Assembly: GCA_016936435.1 (NCBI GenBank)
Contig: JAFGXX010000009.1
Coordinates: 1 to 32,209 of the forward strand
Length of the DNA stretch: 32,209 nucleotides
Reading direction: 5' to 3'
Source: Bacteroidales bacterium
GTDB taxonomy: Bacteria > Bacteroidota > Bacteroidia > Bacteroidales > VadinHA17
The position numbers and the translations under genes were made by a program. Below the pieces are notes generated by a model. The model was not told the origin of the DNA. It saw only the letters and a list, made by a program, of their open reading frames with translations, and did not search any database. Below are positions 10,007 through 18,453 of this stretch, in pieces (position 1 is the stretch's first letter; each line of letters starts with the position of its first letter).

Positions 10007-11527
10007 TCAATTTTGTTTTCTGATACTCTGAAGAAGCTCCTTCATCCCGGTCAAAATCTCAGGATTTTGTTCTGCGATGTTGGTTGTTTCACCGGGATCG
10101 GTCTTCAGATTGTATAGCTGTGGAAGAGTGTCGTTGCCGAGTTCAATATTTACGTTGACATTCACTTTTGGTCCGGGGCCGGGTTCGATATATTTCCATT
10201 CATCTTTTCTTACACCGAGGCGTCCGTTTGAAGCGTGCTCCACGAGCCATTCCCGGTCTTTTTTTGATTTTCCGAGAAGTATATCGATATTATTTTGGCT
10301 GTCGGGTGCTCCTTCAGCAGGGATAACCTGGCCTGTAAGGGCAGCTAATGATGCAAGAAAGTCGATCTGGCTGAAAAGAGCATCTGAAACTCCCTGTTTA
10401 ATCTTCCTTTCCCAGCTTACTATAAGAGGTATACGGGTGCCACCTTCGAAGGCACTGTATTTGCCTCCTCTCAGTTTGCCGGCAGGTTTGTGGTCACCGA
10501 GAAGTTCAACCGCCCTGTCCTTATAGCCGTCGTCCACCACAGGACCGTTGTCGCTGGACAGTATAATAATGGTTTTTCGAGCAAGGCCGAGTTTTTCAAC
10601 AGTATTCAGTATTTCACCCACCGACCAGTCGAATTCGAGTATGGCATCTCCCCTTGGTCCCATCCCACTTTTGCCTTCAAATCTCTGGTTTGGCATCCTG
10701 GGCACGTGTATGTCGTGTGTTGCAAAGTAGAGGAAGAATGGTTTGTCACGGTTGTTCTCAATGAATTTCACAGCCTTGTCCGTTATTACGTCAGCCATGT
10801 CCTCGTCTACCCACAAAGCCGATCTTCCTCCTGTCATATAGCCTATACGGCTCACTCCGTTCACGATTGTCATATCGTGTCCGTGACTGGGATGCATTTT
10901 CAGGAGTTCAGGATTCTCACGGCCTGTAGGCCAGTCACCCACCTTTTCTCTGAAGCTTACCTGTATGGGATCGGAAGGATCCAGTCCTGATACCCTGCGG
11001 TTTTCTACATAAACACATGGTACCCTGTCTCCGGTAGCCGGAATGATGTAACTATAGTCGAAACCTATGTCAAGTGGCTGATGAGTTATGTCACTGTTCC
11101 AGTCAGGTCCTCCTGCCGGTCCCAGTCCGAGGTGCCATTTTCCGATTACTGCTGTCGTGTATCCTGCATTCCTCATTAAGGAGGCGACGGTGAATCTTCC
11201 GGGTGCAATTATCGCAGATGCATCACCCGGCAAAACTCCTGTCCCTTTTTTTCTGAAAGCATACTCACCTGTGAGGAGAGAGTAGCGCGAAGGGGTGCTG
11301 GTGGCAGAAGTACAATGGGCATTCGTAAACCGGAGGCCACCAGCGGCAAGGCGGTCTGTATTTGGAGTTGACAGATTTGATCCATAGCAACTTAAATCGC
11401 CGTATCCGATGTCGTCAGCATAGATCAGGATGATATTAGGACTGTCAGTGGTCTTACATCCTGAAAGGGCAAGCGCGGCCGTTGAAAGTACACCTATGGT
11501 GCGTGGTATGATACTGTATTTTTTCAT
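10007..11527 (-). CDS. S1-type arylsulfatase, Ser-type motif (STPSR), lipoprotein-like signal
   Basis: 506-aa ORF. LALSGC lipobox-like; PNIILIYADDIGYGDLSCYGS; STPSRYSLLTGEY; GKWHLGLG; LSSDNGPVVDDGY. Confidence 0.95.
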   Translation of the reverse strand: MKKYSIIPRTIGVLSTAALALSGCKTTDSPNIILIYADDIGYGDLSCYGSNLSTPNTDRLAAGGLRFTNAHCTSATSTPSRYSLLTGEYAFRKKGTGVLPGDASAIIAPGRFTVASLMRNAGYTTAVIGKWHLGLGPAGGPDWNSDITHQPLDIGFDYSYIIPATGDRVPCVYVENRRVSGLDPSDPIQVSFREKVGDWPTGRENPELLKMHPSHGHDMTIVNGVSRIGYMTGGRSALWVDEDMADVITDKAVKFIENNRDKPFFLYFATHDIHVPRMPNQRFEGKSGMGPRGDAILEFDWSVGEILNTVEKLGLARKTIIILSSDNGPVVDDGYKDRAVELLGDHKPAGKLRGGKYSAFEGGTRIPLIVSWERKIKQGVSDALFSQIDFLASLAALTGQVIPAEGAPDSQNNIDILLGKSKKDREWLVEHASNGRLGVRKDEWKYIEPGPGPKVNVNVNIELGNDTLPQLYNLKTDPGETTNIAEQNPEILTGMKELLQSIRKQN

Positions 11528-11556
11528 TATCTCAGGTTATGTCGGGTTTTTTAAGG

Positions 11557-11616
11557 CATTCCAATAACATATATTTTGAAAAGTGGAATGGATATACTCC
11601 GTCAATAAATCCATTC
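11557..11616. repeat. Three-segment inverted repeat with mutually exclusive pairings between two sulfatase genes
   Basis: CATTCCA (11557-11563) is complementary to TGGAATG (11584-11590). The overlapping GAATGGAT (11586-11593) is complementary to ATCCATTC (11609-11616). Confidence 0.4.
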
Positions 11617-11644
11617 TCCTGTTTTAGAGAAGCCGGCTGTTCTG

Positions 11645-13075
11645 TTACTTCGGCTCAAATGAAAACGGGAACACGCTGGAGGGGACGTGTGCTTCCTCCA
11701 TGATCTCTTCCATTCTTTTAACAATGTCGGGGTTCTGGCCGGCAACATTGTTCTTTTCGCCAATATCGGTTGAGAGATCATAGAGTTCGGTCATACCCCG
11801 CGGAGTTTTGTCGACATCTCTCCTTACTGCTTTCCAGTTGCCCATTCTTACGGCAACTTTTCCGCCCTGCTCATGGAATTCCCAGTAGAGATATTCATGC
11901 TGGTCTTTCTGCTCTTTTCCGAGAAGTGTGGGAAGGAATGATATACCGTCAATATTTTCGGGAGGTTCTATGCCTGTAATATCAGCGAGAGTAGGCATAA
12001 CATCCCAGAAAGCTGATATATGATCTGTCCGCGATCCGGCGCTGATATTCCCCGGCCACATTGCCAGCATGGGAGTCCTGATGCCTCCCTCGTACATGTC
12101 GCGCTTATAACCGGTAAGTGGACCGTTGCTGTCGAAATAGTCAGGATCGGCACCGCCTTCAAGGTGGGGGCCGTTGTCGGATGCGAATATCACAATGGTG
12201 TTATCTTCCAGACCCAGTTCAGTGATTTTATCCAGTACTTCGCCAACGTAGTCGTCGAGATGTTTTATCATTGCGGCAAAAGCTGCATGGGCTTCAGGTT
12301 GTGATCCATAGCCTCCTTTCCTGTATCTTGGACCTTCATCGACACCCTTATAAGATTTTTCAGGTTCGAATTTACCCCGGAAAAGAGCCATATTTTCTTC
12401 GCGGGCAAAAAGTTCTGCATGGGGTATTATGTTTGGGTAGAATAAGAAGAAGGGTTTTGTGCGGTTTTCTTCAATGAATTTCATGGCAGCTTCATGTATC
12501 ATGTCGGGAGCATAAACTCCGGTGGCATTACCCTCATTTTCAGGGATCATAATTTTTTCATGATTATGCCACAGATAATACGGATAATAGTTATGTGCCA
12601 GGCTCTGGCAGTTGAAACCGAAGAATTCATCGAAGCCCTGGGCATTCGGATCGCCTTCAGTATCGATATATCCAAGTCCCCATTTACCAAATGCACCGGT
12701 AGTATAACCTGCTGTCCTGAGCATTTCGGCTATCGTTACAGATTCGGCAGGAAGCGGCCATTGTCCTTCAGGCTTCCAGCCTTTGTTGCCTCTTATCGGA
12801 GTGTGGCCCGTGTGCAGACCTGTCATAAGACTGGAGCGTGAGGGTGCGCTGACGGTGCAGCCGGTATAATGCTGTGTAAAAAGCATTCCCATTTCGGCGA
12901 TCCTGTCGATGTTAGGAGTGGAAAAATTTTTCTGACCGTAACAGCTAAGGTCTCCGTAGCCCAGATCGTCGGCCAGGATATACACAATATTTGGAAGGCG
13001 GGCTTCTTTTCCCGACTGGGTACAGCTTGCTGCTGCAACAGAGGCAAGGAGAATTAATGAGGTGGTGGGTTTCAT
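11645..13075 (-). CDS. S1-type arylsulfatase, Ser-type motif (SAPSR)
   Basis: 476-aa ORF. PNIVYILADDLGYGDLSCYGQ; SAPSRSSLMTGLHTGHTPIRGN; GKWGLG; FASDNGPHLEGG. Confidence 0.95.
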   Translation of the reverse strand: MKPTTSLILLASVAAASCTQSGKEARLPNIVYILADDLGYGDLSCYGQKNFSTPNIDRIAEMGMLFTQHYTGCTVSAPSRSSLMTGLHTGHTPIRGNKGWKPEGQWPLPAESVTIAEMLRTAGYTTGAFGKWGLGYIDTEGDPNAQGFDEFFGFNCQSLAHNYYPYYLWHNHEKIMIPENEGNATGVYAPDMIHEAAMKFIEENRTKPFFLFYPNIIPHAELFAREENMALFRGKFEPEKSYKGVDEGPRYRKGGYGSQPEAHAAFAAMIKHLDDYVGEVLDKITELGLEDNTIVIFASDNGPHLEGGADPDYFDSNGPLTGYKRDMYEGGIRTPMLAMWPGNISAGSRTDHISAFWDVMPTLADITGIEPPENIDGISFLPTLLGKEQKDQHEYLYWEFHEQGGKVAVRMGNWKAVRRDVDKTPRGMTELYDLSTDIGEKNNVAGQNPDIVKRMEEIMEEAHVPSSVFPFSFEPK

Positions 13076-13083
13076 GGGGGAAG

Positions 13084-13170
13084 TTTAGGGTTTGATGTTT
13101 AAGGTTTAAGGTTCCCGCCTTCGATAAATCTTCGGCGGGCGAAGTAAGGTTTAAGGTTTAGGGTTTAGGG
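13084..13170. repeat. Heptameric TTTARGG repeat flanking a GC-rich hairpin core
   Basis: TTTAGGG 13084-13090, TTTGATG 13091-13097, TTTAAGG 13098-13104 and 13105-13111. Core with CCCGCC (13114-13119)/GGCGGG (13134-13139). TTTAAGG 13150-13156, TTTAGGG 13157-13163 and 13164-13170. Confidence 0.8.
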
Positions 13171-14242
13171 TTAGTGATTTATTGTGTTTTCTGATTTTTA
13201 TTGTGAATGCTTTGGCGGGATTCTTTACAAGAAGCTGGTCTATGTCAGGATCTGTTAATCCTCTCTCCTTAAGTGCAGGTATGAGGAAATTAAAGATGTC
13301 GGTATATCCGTTGATGGTTCCGCCTCCGGGTAAAGCCGGATCGTACCAGCCGGAATCGTGTGAAAGGAGTACCCTGTGGATAAGTCCCAACTCTTTCATA
13401 CGTGCTATCCTGTCAGCATACCATCCAATACTATTCCTGTCACCGGTCTTAAGGTTTGGTCTTTCTCTCACGTTGTCAAATGAAACCCATGCTCCCAGCC
13501 CGGCTGCTTCAATGTTACTTTCCATGGTTCCTCTCTGTGCATGAACCCAAATGAAGGCAGAGGGATCGACGCCGTGTTCTTCCAGCACTTTCAGTTGTGC
13601 AAATGCAGGACCTTCAGGACCTGTATGCGAGGCAATTGTAAGTCCTGTTGCCAGATGAGTAAGGGCAGCTGCAGTTATGATCTTATTATCAGAAAGTGAA
13701 AGAGTATCGGCCGGATTAACAGAAATCTTAATAAATCCGGGTCGTATTCCGCTTTCATCAATGCCGCCGTAATATTCATCAATCCAAATATCTGCCAGCT
13801 CTTTCGCATCGGCTGACTGAAAGCTCTGCGGGAGAAATCTATAGTTATAGCCGTAATAGCCGGTGTTGGTGATGAAGATGATCCCGCTCAGTTTTGACAG
13901 CTCTTTCAGCAGCAGAGGATCGCGGCCAAGGTATGCAGGTGTACATTCAAAGATGGTCTTCACTCCCATTGCCCTGGCTTTTTTCAATATGGGTAGTGCC
14001 TTTTCAATCACCGAATCCCTGTTCCAGCGGAAATATCCAGTGCTGTCGGCCCCGATGAAATCGACAAGAACATGTTCATGCGAAAGTGCAGTTGAGAGCT
14101 TTCCGGGATATTCTGGTCCGTTTACTGTCATAATAACATCTCCGTGCTCAGCTCTGCAGGTTATTATTATGATACCGAAGACAAGGAAAAGAATAAGCCA
14201 CAGTATGATATTCCACGAGTAGTCGCGGTAATCTTTTTCCAT
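13151..14242 (-). CDS. Phosphotriesterase-family metal-dependent hydrolase, membrane-anchored or exported
   Basis: 363-aa ORF. N-terminal hydrophobic segment; PTE-like HEHVLVD; GFIKIS (candidate carboxylated Lys); ASHTGPEG; WVHAQRG; LLSHDSGW metal-ligand pattern. Confidence 0.87.
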   Translation of the reverse strand: MEKDYRDYSWNIILWLILFLVFGIIIITCRAEHGDVIMTVNGPEYPGKLSTALSHEHVLVDFIGADSTGYFRWNRDSVIEKALPILKKARAMGVKTIFECTPAYLGRDPLLLKELSKLSGIIFITNTGYYGYNYRFLPQSFQSADAKELADIWIDEYYGGIDESGIRPGFIKISVNPADTLSLSDNKIITAAALTHLATGLTIASHTGPEGPAFAQLKVLEEHGVDPSAFIWVHAQRGTMESNIEAAGLGAWVSFDNVRERPNLKTGDRNSIGWYADRIARMKELGLIHRVLLSHDSGWYDPALPGGGTINGYTDIFNFLIPALKERGLTDPDIDQLLVKNPAKAFTIKIRKHNKSLTLNPKP

Positions 14243-14447
14243 AAAAGCATTTTTAATATTCTTTAAAAATAAAACTTTTTAAGAAAATGCCGGAGAAAAT
14301 ATTTCGACTTTCGATCAGAATTTCTGCCTTATGATACTGGGCGGCAGTTTTAGTTCTCCTGTCAGGCAATTGGCTAAGCGCATGTGGCTGCAACATGGTT
14401 GTTAAAAATATTTAAATCATAAGCTGTAATAATGCTTCATACAATAC

Positions 14448-14481
14448 TTTGGCATTATTAATGGTTTCTTTTTATATATTG
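14448..14481 (+). promoter_or_regulatory. Weak candidate Bacteroidota-type promoter in the divergent intergenic region
   Basis: TTTG (14448-14451) followed by AT-rich TATATTG near 14475-14481. This is an imperfect match to TTTG/TAnnTTTG, with longer than ideal spacing. Confidence 0.2.
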
Positions 14482-14512
14482 CGCGATCACTAAACTGTTA
14501 AAGAAATTACAC

Positions 14513-15754
14513 ATGAATAAGAAATTATTTTTAGCGGCAGTTTTATTAACCATACTGTATGGATTTTCGACCGGACAGTCTGTTTATGGATGGAGAGGAG
14601 AAGGGCGTAGCGGTATCTATGCCGGAACTTCTCTTTTGAAGACATGGCCGGGGTCAGGACCTGCCCTGATATGGGAGACAGAGGAAATTGGTCCGGGATT
14701 TTCAAGTGCAACGGTGACTGCCGATGCTGTCTATATTACCGGAAGCAGGGACGGAAATGACATTTTATATGCATTTGCTCAGGACGGAAAGAAAAAATGG
14801 GAAACTGTTTACGGAAAAATATCCAGGAGCAATTATCCTGAAGCGAGGTGTACTCCCACCTTCTATAACAATAAACTATATGTAGTAAGTGGTGAAGGCG
14901 ATATGGTTTGCATCGACAGGAATGGTAAACTGGTTTGGACGGTGAACTATTTCAGGCAGTACGGAGCCCAGGCTCCCCGTTTTGGCATTTCTGAATCTCC
15001 TGTTGTTGTCGATAATCTTGTTATCGGTACTCCCGGCGGTAACATGGCTGCGATGGTTGCCTTTAATACTGAGACCGGTAAAGTTGTATGGGAAACTCCT
15101 TCACTCAATGAGGGTACGCATTATGTCAACCCTCTGCTCATAAGGGAAGGTAACAAAAAAATGATAGTAACACTTGCAACGGCACACGTGTATGCTGTCG
15201 ACCCGGCAAACGGGAAGATGTTATGGAAATATAACTATGAAGCTGCCAACGCAGTACAGGGAGGAAGAAGGAATCACACAAACACGCCACTATATAAGGA
15301 TGGCTTTCTCCTGGTCGCAAACGGCTATGAGCAGACAGCTGTGAAGCTAAAGATCAACTGGGATGGCAGGCCGCCGGAACTGGTATGGAAGAACACTGAC
15401 CTTACTCCTCATGTAGGCGGGCTGGTGCTCCTTGGCAACCATATCTTCAGTACAACCCATGATAACAATTCAATGGGAAGGTGGATTTGTGTAGACTGGA
15501 ATACAGGCAAGACGAACTGGATAAACCCGTGGTACAACAAAGGATCGGTGATCAGTGCCGGCGGTATGTTGTACATTTATGAAGAGAAGACCGGTCATGT
15601 CGGACTTATGAAAGCCGATCCTTCAAAAATGGACGTTGTGAATGAATTCAGAATCACAAAAGGTACAGGCCCTTACTGGGCTCATCCGGTGATAGACAAC
15701 GGAAGGCTTTTCATAAGGCACGGAGGCTATCTGGCAGTCTATTCAATCAAATAA
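14513..15754 (+). CDS. Secreted PQQ-like (BamB-type) beta-propeller protein
   Basis: 413-aa ORF with signal peptide. Repeats such as AFNTETGKVVWETPS, AVDPANGKMLWKYNY, CIDRNGKLVWTVNY. Confidence 0.9.
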   Translation: MNKKLFLAAVLLTILYGFSTGQSVYGWRGEGRSGIYAGTSLLKTWPGSGPALIWETEEIGPGFSSATVTADAVYITGSRDGNDILYAFAQDGKKKWETVYGKISRSNYPEARCTPTFYNNKLYVVSGEGDMVCIDRNGKLVWTVNYFRQYGAQAPRFGISESPVVVDNLVIGTPGGNMAAMVAFNTETGKVVWETPSLNEGTHYVNPLLIREGNKKMIVTLATAHVYAVDPANGKMLWKYNYEAANAVQGGRRNHTNTPLYKDGFLLVANGYEQTAVKLKINWDGRPPELVWKNTDLTPHVGGLVLLGNHIFSTTHDNNSMGRWICVDWNTGKTNWINPWYNKGSVISAGGMLYIYEEKTGHVGLMKADPSKMDVVNEFRITKGTGPYWAHPVIDNGRLFIRHGGYLAVYSIK

Positions 15755-15794
15755 AAATCAGTATATTTCACTGATTTCTGACCTGATGATCAGT
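15755..15794. repeat. Intergenic hairpin with an alternative pairing partner
   Basis: AAATCAGT (15755-15762) is complementary to ACTGATTT (15770-15777). A second ATCAGT (15789-15794) could compete for ACTGAT. Confidence 0.45.
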
Positions 15795-15819
15795 TAAAAC
15801 CGAAGCACGAGAATAAGGA

Positions 15820-17280
15820 ATGTCTAAGCCAGGATCAGCTGCCATAGTTATGACCAGCCTTGCAGCATTGCTTTTTGGAGCATTGCTTTTATGGTGGCTG
15901 CTTGATGACCACTACCAGTCAGATCTTGTGTTGAGGAAGCCAGGAATGGACAACCGTCCAAAGCAGGAACCCAGGTCTGATTCAGTTATTATAGGCGAGT
16001 TTTATGACTCCCTGGGTATTATTGACGGGATTGTGTCAGGAGAATGGCCCAGGTTCAGGGGTATTCATTTTGACAACATCAGCAGGGATAGCACTCCGCT
16101 TGCTGAGTCGTGGGATTCGGCAGGGCCTCCGGTAGTTTGGAAAGTAACACTGGGAGAAGGGTATGCCGGGGCAGCGGTGAGCAGGGGTCGTGTGTACGTA
16201 ATGGACTATAACGAAAGGAGAAAAGCCGATATGTTAAGGTGCTTTTCCCTGAAATCAGGCACAGAACTCTGGCGGCGATGGTATTATGCCGACATGAAAA
16301 GGAATCACGGCTATTCAAGGACTATTCCTGCAGTCACTGATGATTATCTGGTTACTATCGGGCCACGATCGCATGTGATGTGTGTCAATCCTGTATCGGG
16401 TGACCTTTTATGGACGATTGATCTTGAAAAGGAATACGGTATCCCGGGAGATGAAAAGGGAAGAATTACCCCTGATTTTTACTCAGGTCAGTGCCCGCTG
16501 ATCGATAATGGTGTTGCCATACTTGCTCCGGGAGGCAGGGCGATAATGACCGGCGTGGACTGTGCCACGGGGAAGGTACTATGGGAGACACCCAACCCCG
16601 ATCTTTTCAGGATGTCGCACGGATCGATAATTCCCATGATCATTCACGGCAGGAGGATGTATGTATATAATGCTGTCGGCGGGGTGATAGGTGTTTCGGC
16701 GGAAGATGCAGACAGAGGCCAGCTTCTATGGGAAACAAAGGAGTGGAGCCCGCCTACCACTGCAGCCTCTCCTCTCCTCCTTGAAGATAACGAGATTGCA
16801 GTTTTTGGCAGTTACGGCGCTGGTGGTGCGAGGATAAAAATCGGTTTTGACGGTTCAGAATTCACTGCCCGGGTTGTGGAATCGCACAGGGCATCTGAAG
16901 GCATTGCAAGCGACCAGCAGACTCCAATAATAAAAGATGGTCATATCTGGTCGGTAGCTCCTGAAAATGCGGGTCCCCTGAAAAAACAGCTGGTATGTTA
17001 CGCTGTTTCCGACCTTACAAAACCAGTATGGACCAGCGGAAAAGAAAACAGGTTTGGACGCGGGCTGGGCCCCTATATCATCAGTGGTGACAGGATGTTT
17101 CTTCTGGATGATGACGCAAATCTCTTTTTGCTTAATTTGGCCGGACCCTCTGCCACGATTGTATCAAAAGCAAGGATCACAACGGGTGTCGAAGCCTGGG
17201 GACCGATGGCAATTGCCGGCAGATACCTCATTATGAGGGATTCGAGAACAATGGTTTGTCTTGATATAGGAAAAAACTGA
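15820..17280 (+). CDS. Membrane-anchored PQQ-like beta-propeller protein
   Basis: 486-aa ORF. N-terminal TM (AAIVMTSLAALLFGALLLWWLL); WPRFRGIHFDNIS; repeats NPVSGDLLWTIDL, DCATGKVLWETPN. Confidence 0.9.
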   Translation: MSKPGSAAIVMTSLAALLFGALLLWWLLDDHYQSDLVLRKPGMDNRPKQEPRSDSVIIGEFYDSLGIIDGIVSGEWPRFRGIHFDNISRDSTPLAESWDSAGPPVVWKVTLGEGYAGAAVSRGRVYVMDYNERRKADMLRCFSLKSGTELWRRWYYADMKRNHGYSRTIPAVTDDYLVTIGPRSHVMCVNPVSGDLLWTIDLEKEYGIPGDEKGRITPDFYSGQCPLIDNGVAILAPGGRAIMTGVDCATGKVLWETPNPDLFRMSHGSIIPMIIHGRRMYVYNAVGGVIGVSAEDADRGQLLWETKEWSPPTTAASPLLLEDNEIAVFGSYGAGGARIKIGFDGSEFTARVVESHRASEGIASDQQTPIIKDGHIWSVAPENAGPLKKQLVCYAVSDLTKPVWTSGKENRFGRGLGPYIISGDRMFLLDDDANLFLLNLAGPSATIVSKARITTGVEAWGPMAIAGRYLIMRDSRTMVCLDIGKN

Positions 17281-17283
17281 AAT

Positions 17284-18207
17284 ATGAATAAGAAACTGAT
17301 AGCTGTTTTCTCTCTCCTGGTGATCCTTACTTTCATAGGATATATTATCGTAGATACCGTAAAATCCGGAAGTTCAATGCCCTCAGAGACAACTGCAGAG
17401 GAGGAAATTGAATACCCCGACATGTGGAATGTGACAAAGGAGATCACAGTCACAGATGGTTCCCTTAAAGCCGTCACCGTATCTGACATCGGAGAAGTAT
17501 TTGCCGGAGGAAATGCCTTCGTATCATGCTATGATACAGCGATGACGAAAAAATGGAGTGTCAGAACACCTTCATCTGTCACAGCTCTTGCCATCGATGG
17601 TGACACACTCTATGCTGCATCGGCAGAGACTATTTTCCTGATTGGCACTGACGGAAAGATAATTACCGAATGGGGGCCTTATGAGGCCAACAGCTTCATA
17701 ACCTCCGTTTCGGTTTATGGTGATCACGTGGCTTTCGCCGACGCCGGAATAAAAAGAATATTCATACTCGAAAAAGACGGACAGGTTTCTGCCATGATAG
17801 GACATGCTGATGCCAGTCTTATAATCCCGAGTCCTTACTTTGATGTTGCCCTTGGCGCGGGAAACCTCCTATACCTGGCCAATACAGGCAACAGGAGGAT
17901 AGAAACATGGACCACCGGCGGGAAATATCTGGATGCTTTCGGTGAAGCGGGAACAGCGCCTGACGCTTTCTGCGGGTGTTGTAATCCTGCTCATTTTATA
18001 ATAGTGCCACAGGGATTCATTACAGCCGAGAAAGGTATTAACCGCATAAAGATACTGGATAAGTCAGGGAGTTTTGTCGAATATGTATCGGCCAGAAACG
18101 ATTTCACCCCGGGGGTGCCACTCGATATTGCTTCTTCTGACGGCATTACAATATATGCTGCTGACAGTGAAGATTCACGATTATATGTTTTCAGGAGAAA
18201 CCGGTAA
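17284..18207 (+). CDS. Membrane-anchored NHL/6-bladed beta-propeller-like protein with FCGCCNPAHF motif
   Basis: 307-aa ORF. N-terminal TM; NHL-like repeats (LLYLANTGNRRIETWTTGGKYLDAFG, FITAEKGINRIKILDKSGSFVEYV); Cys cluster at about 17968-17997. Confidence 0.8.
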   Translation: MNKKLIAVFSLLVILTFIGYIIVDTVKSGSSMPSETTAEEEIEYPDMWNVTKEITVTDGSLKAVTVSDIGEVFAGGNAFVSCYDTAMTKKWSVRTPSSVTALAIDGDTLYAASAETIFLIGTDGKIITEWGPYEANSFITSVSVYGDHVAFADAGIKRIFILEKDGQVSAMIGHADASLIIPSPYFDVALGAGNLLYLANTGNRRIETWTTGGKYLDAFGEAGTAPDAFCGCCNPAHFIIVPQGFITAEKGINRIKILDKSGSFVEYVSARNDFTPGVPLDIASSDGITIYAADSEDSRLYVFRRNR

Positions 18208-18219
18208 TAAACGAATGAA

Positions 18220-18399
18220 ATGAATATCAGGAGATCAGATTTTATCAGAACATCTTTCAGAATTGCCATATCCCTTATCCTGGCACTTGTCGCCGGATTA
18301 TTGAGTACAAAAGTATCGGTGGCCCGGGATTGTTCAAAATGCCCCGGAAAAGGAAAATGCGGGGGAGAACATGAATGTGAACTGTATTTAAGGAAGTAA
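18220..18399 (+). CDS. Small (59-aa) exported Cys-rich protein, absent from the supplied ORF track
   Basis: ATG at 18220, TAA at 18397-18399: MNIRRSDFIRTSFRIAISLILALVAGLLSTKVSVARDCSKCPGKGKCGGEHECELYLRK. Hydrophobic signal segment then C-x2-C-x5-C-x5-C. Sits between co-directional genes at 18207 and 18454. Confidence 0.72.
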   Translation: MNIRRSDFIRTSFRIAISLILALVAGLLSTKVSVARDCSKCPGKGKCGGEHECELYLRK

Positions 18400-18453
18400 T
18401 ATACCAGGTTAATAGCTTGCAAAACCTCATTACGAAGAAAAGGGCGGAGAAGA

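Noticed and set aside
13084-13170. CRISPR array or telomere
   Set aside because: Repeat units are 7 bp with no spacers of uniform length; the similarity to a plant telomere unit is too short and too few copies to mean more than a simple repeat.
17968-17997. Possible c-type heme site in the NHL-like protein
   Set aside because: The motif is CGCCNPAH, not CxxCH.
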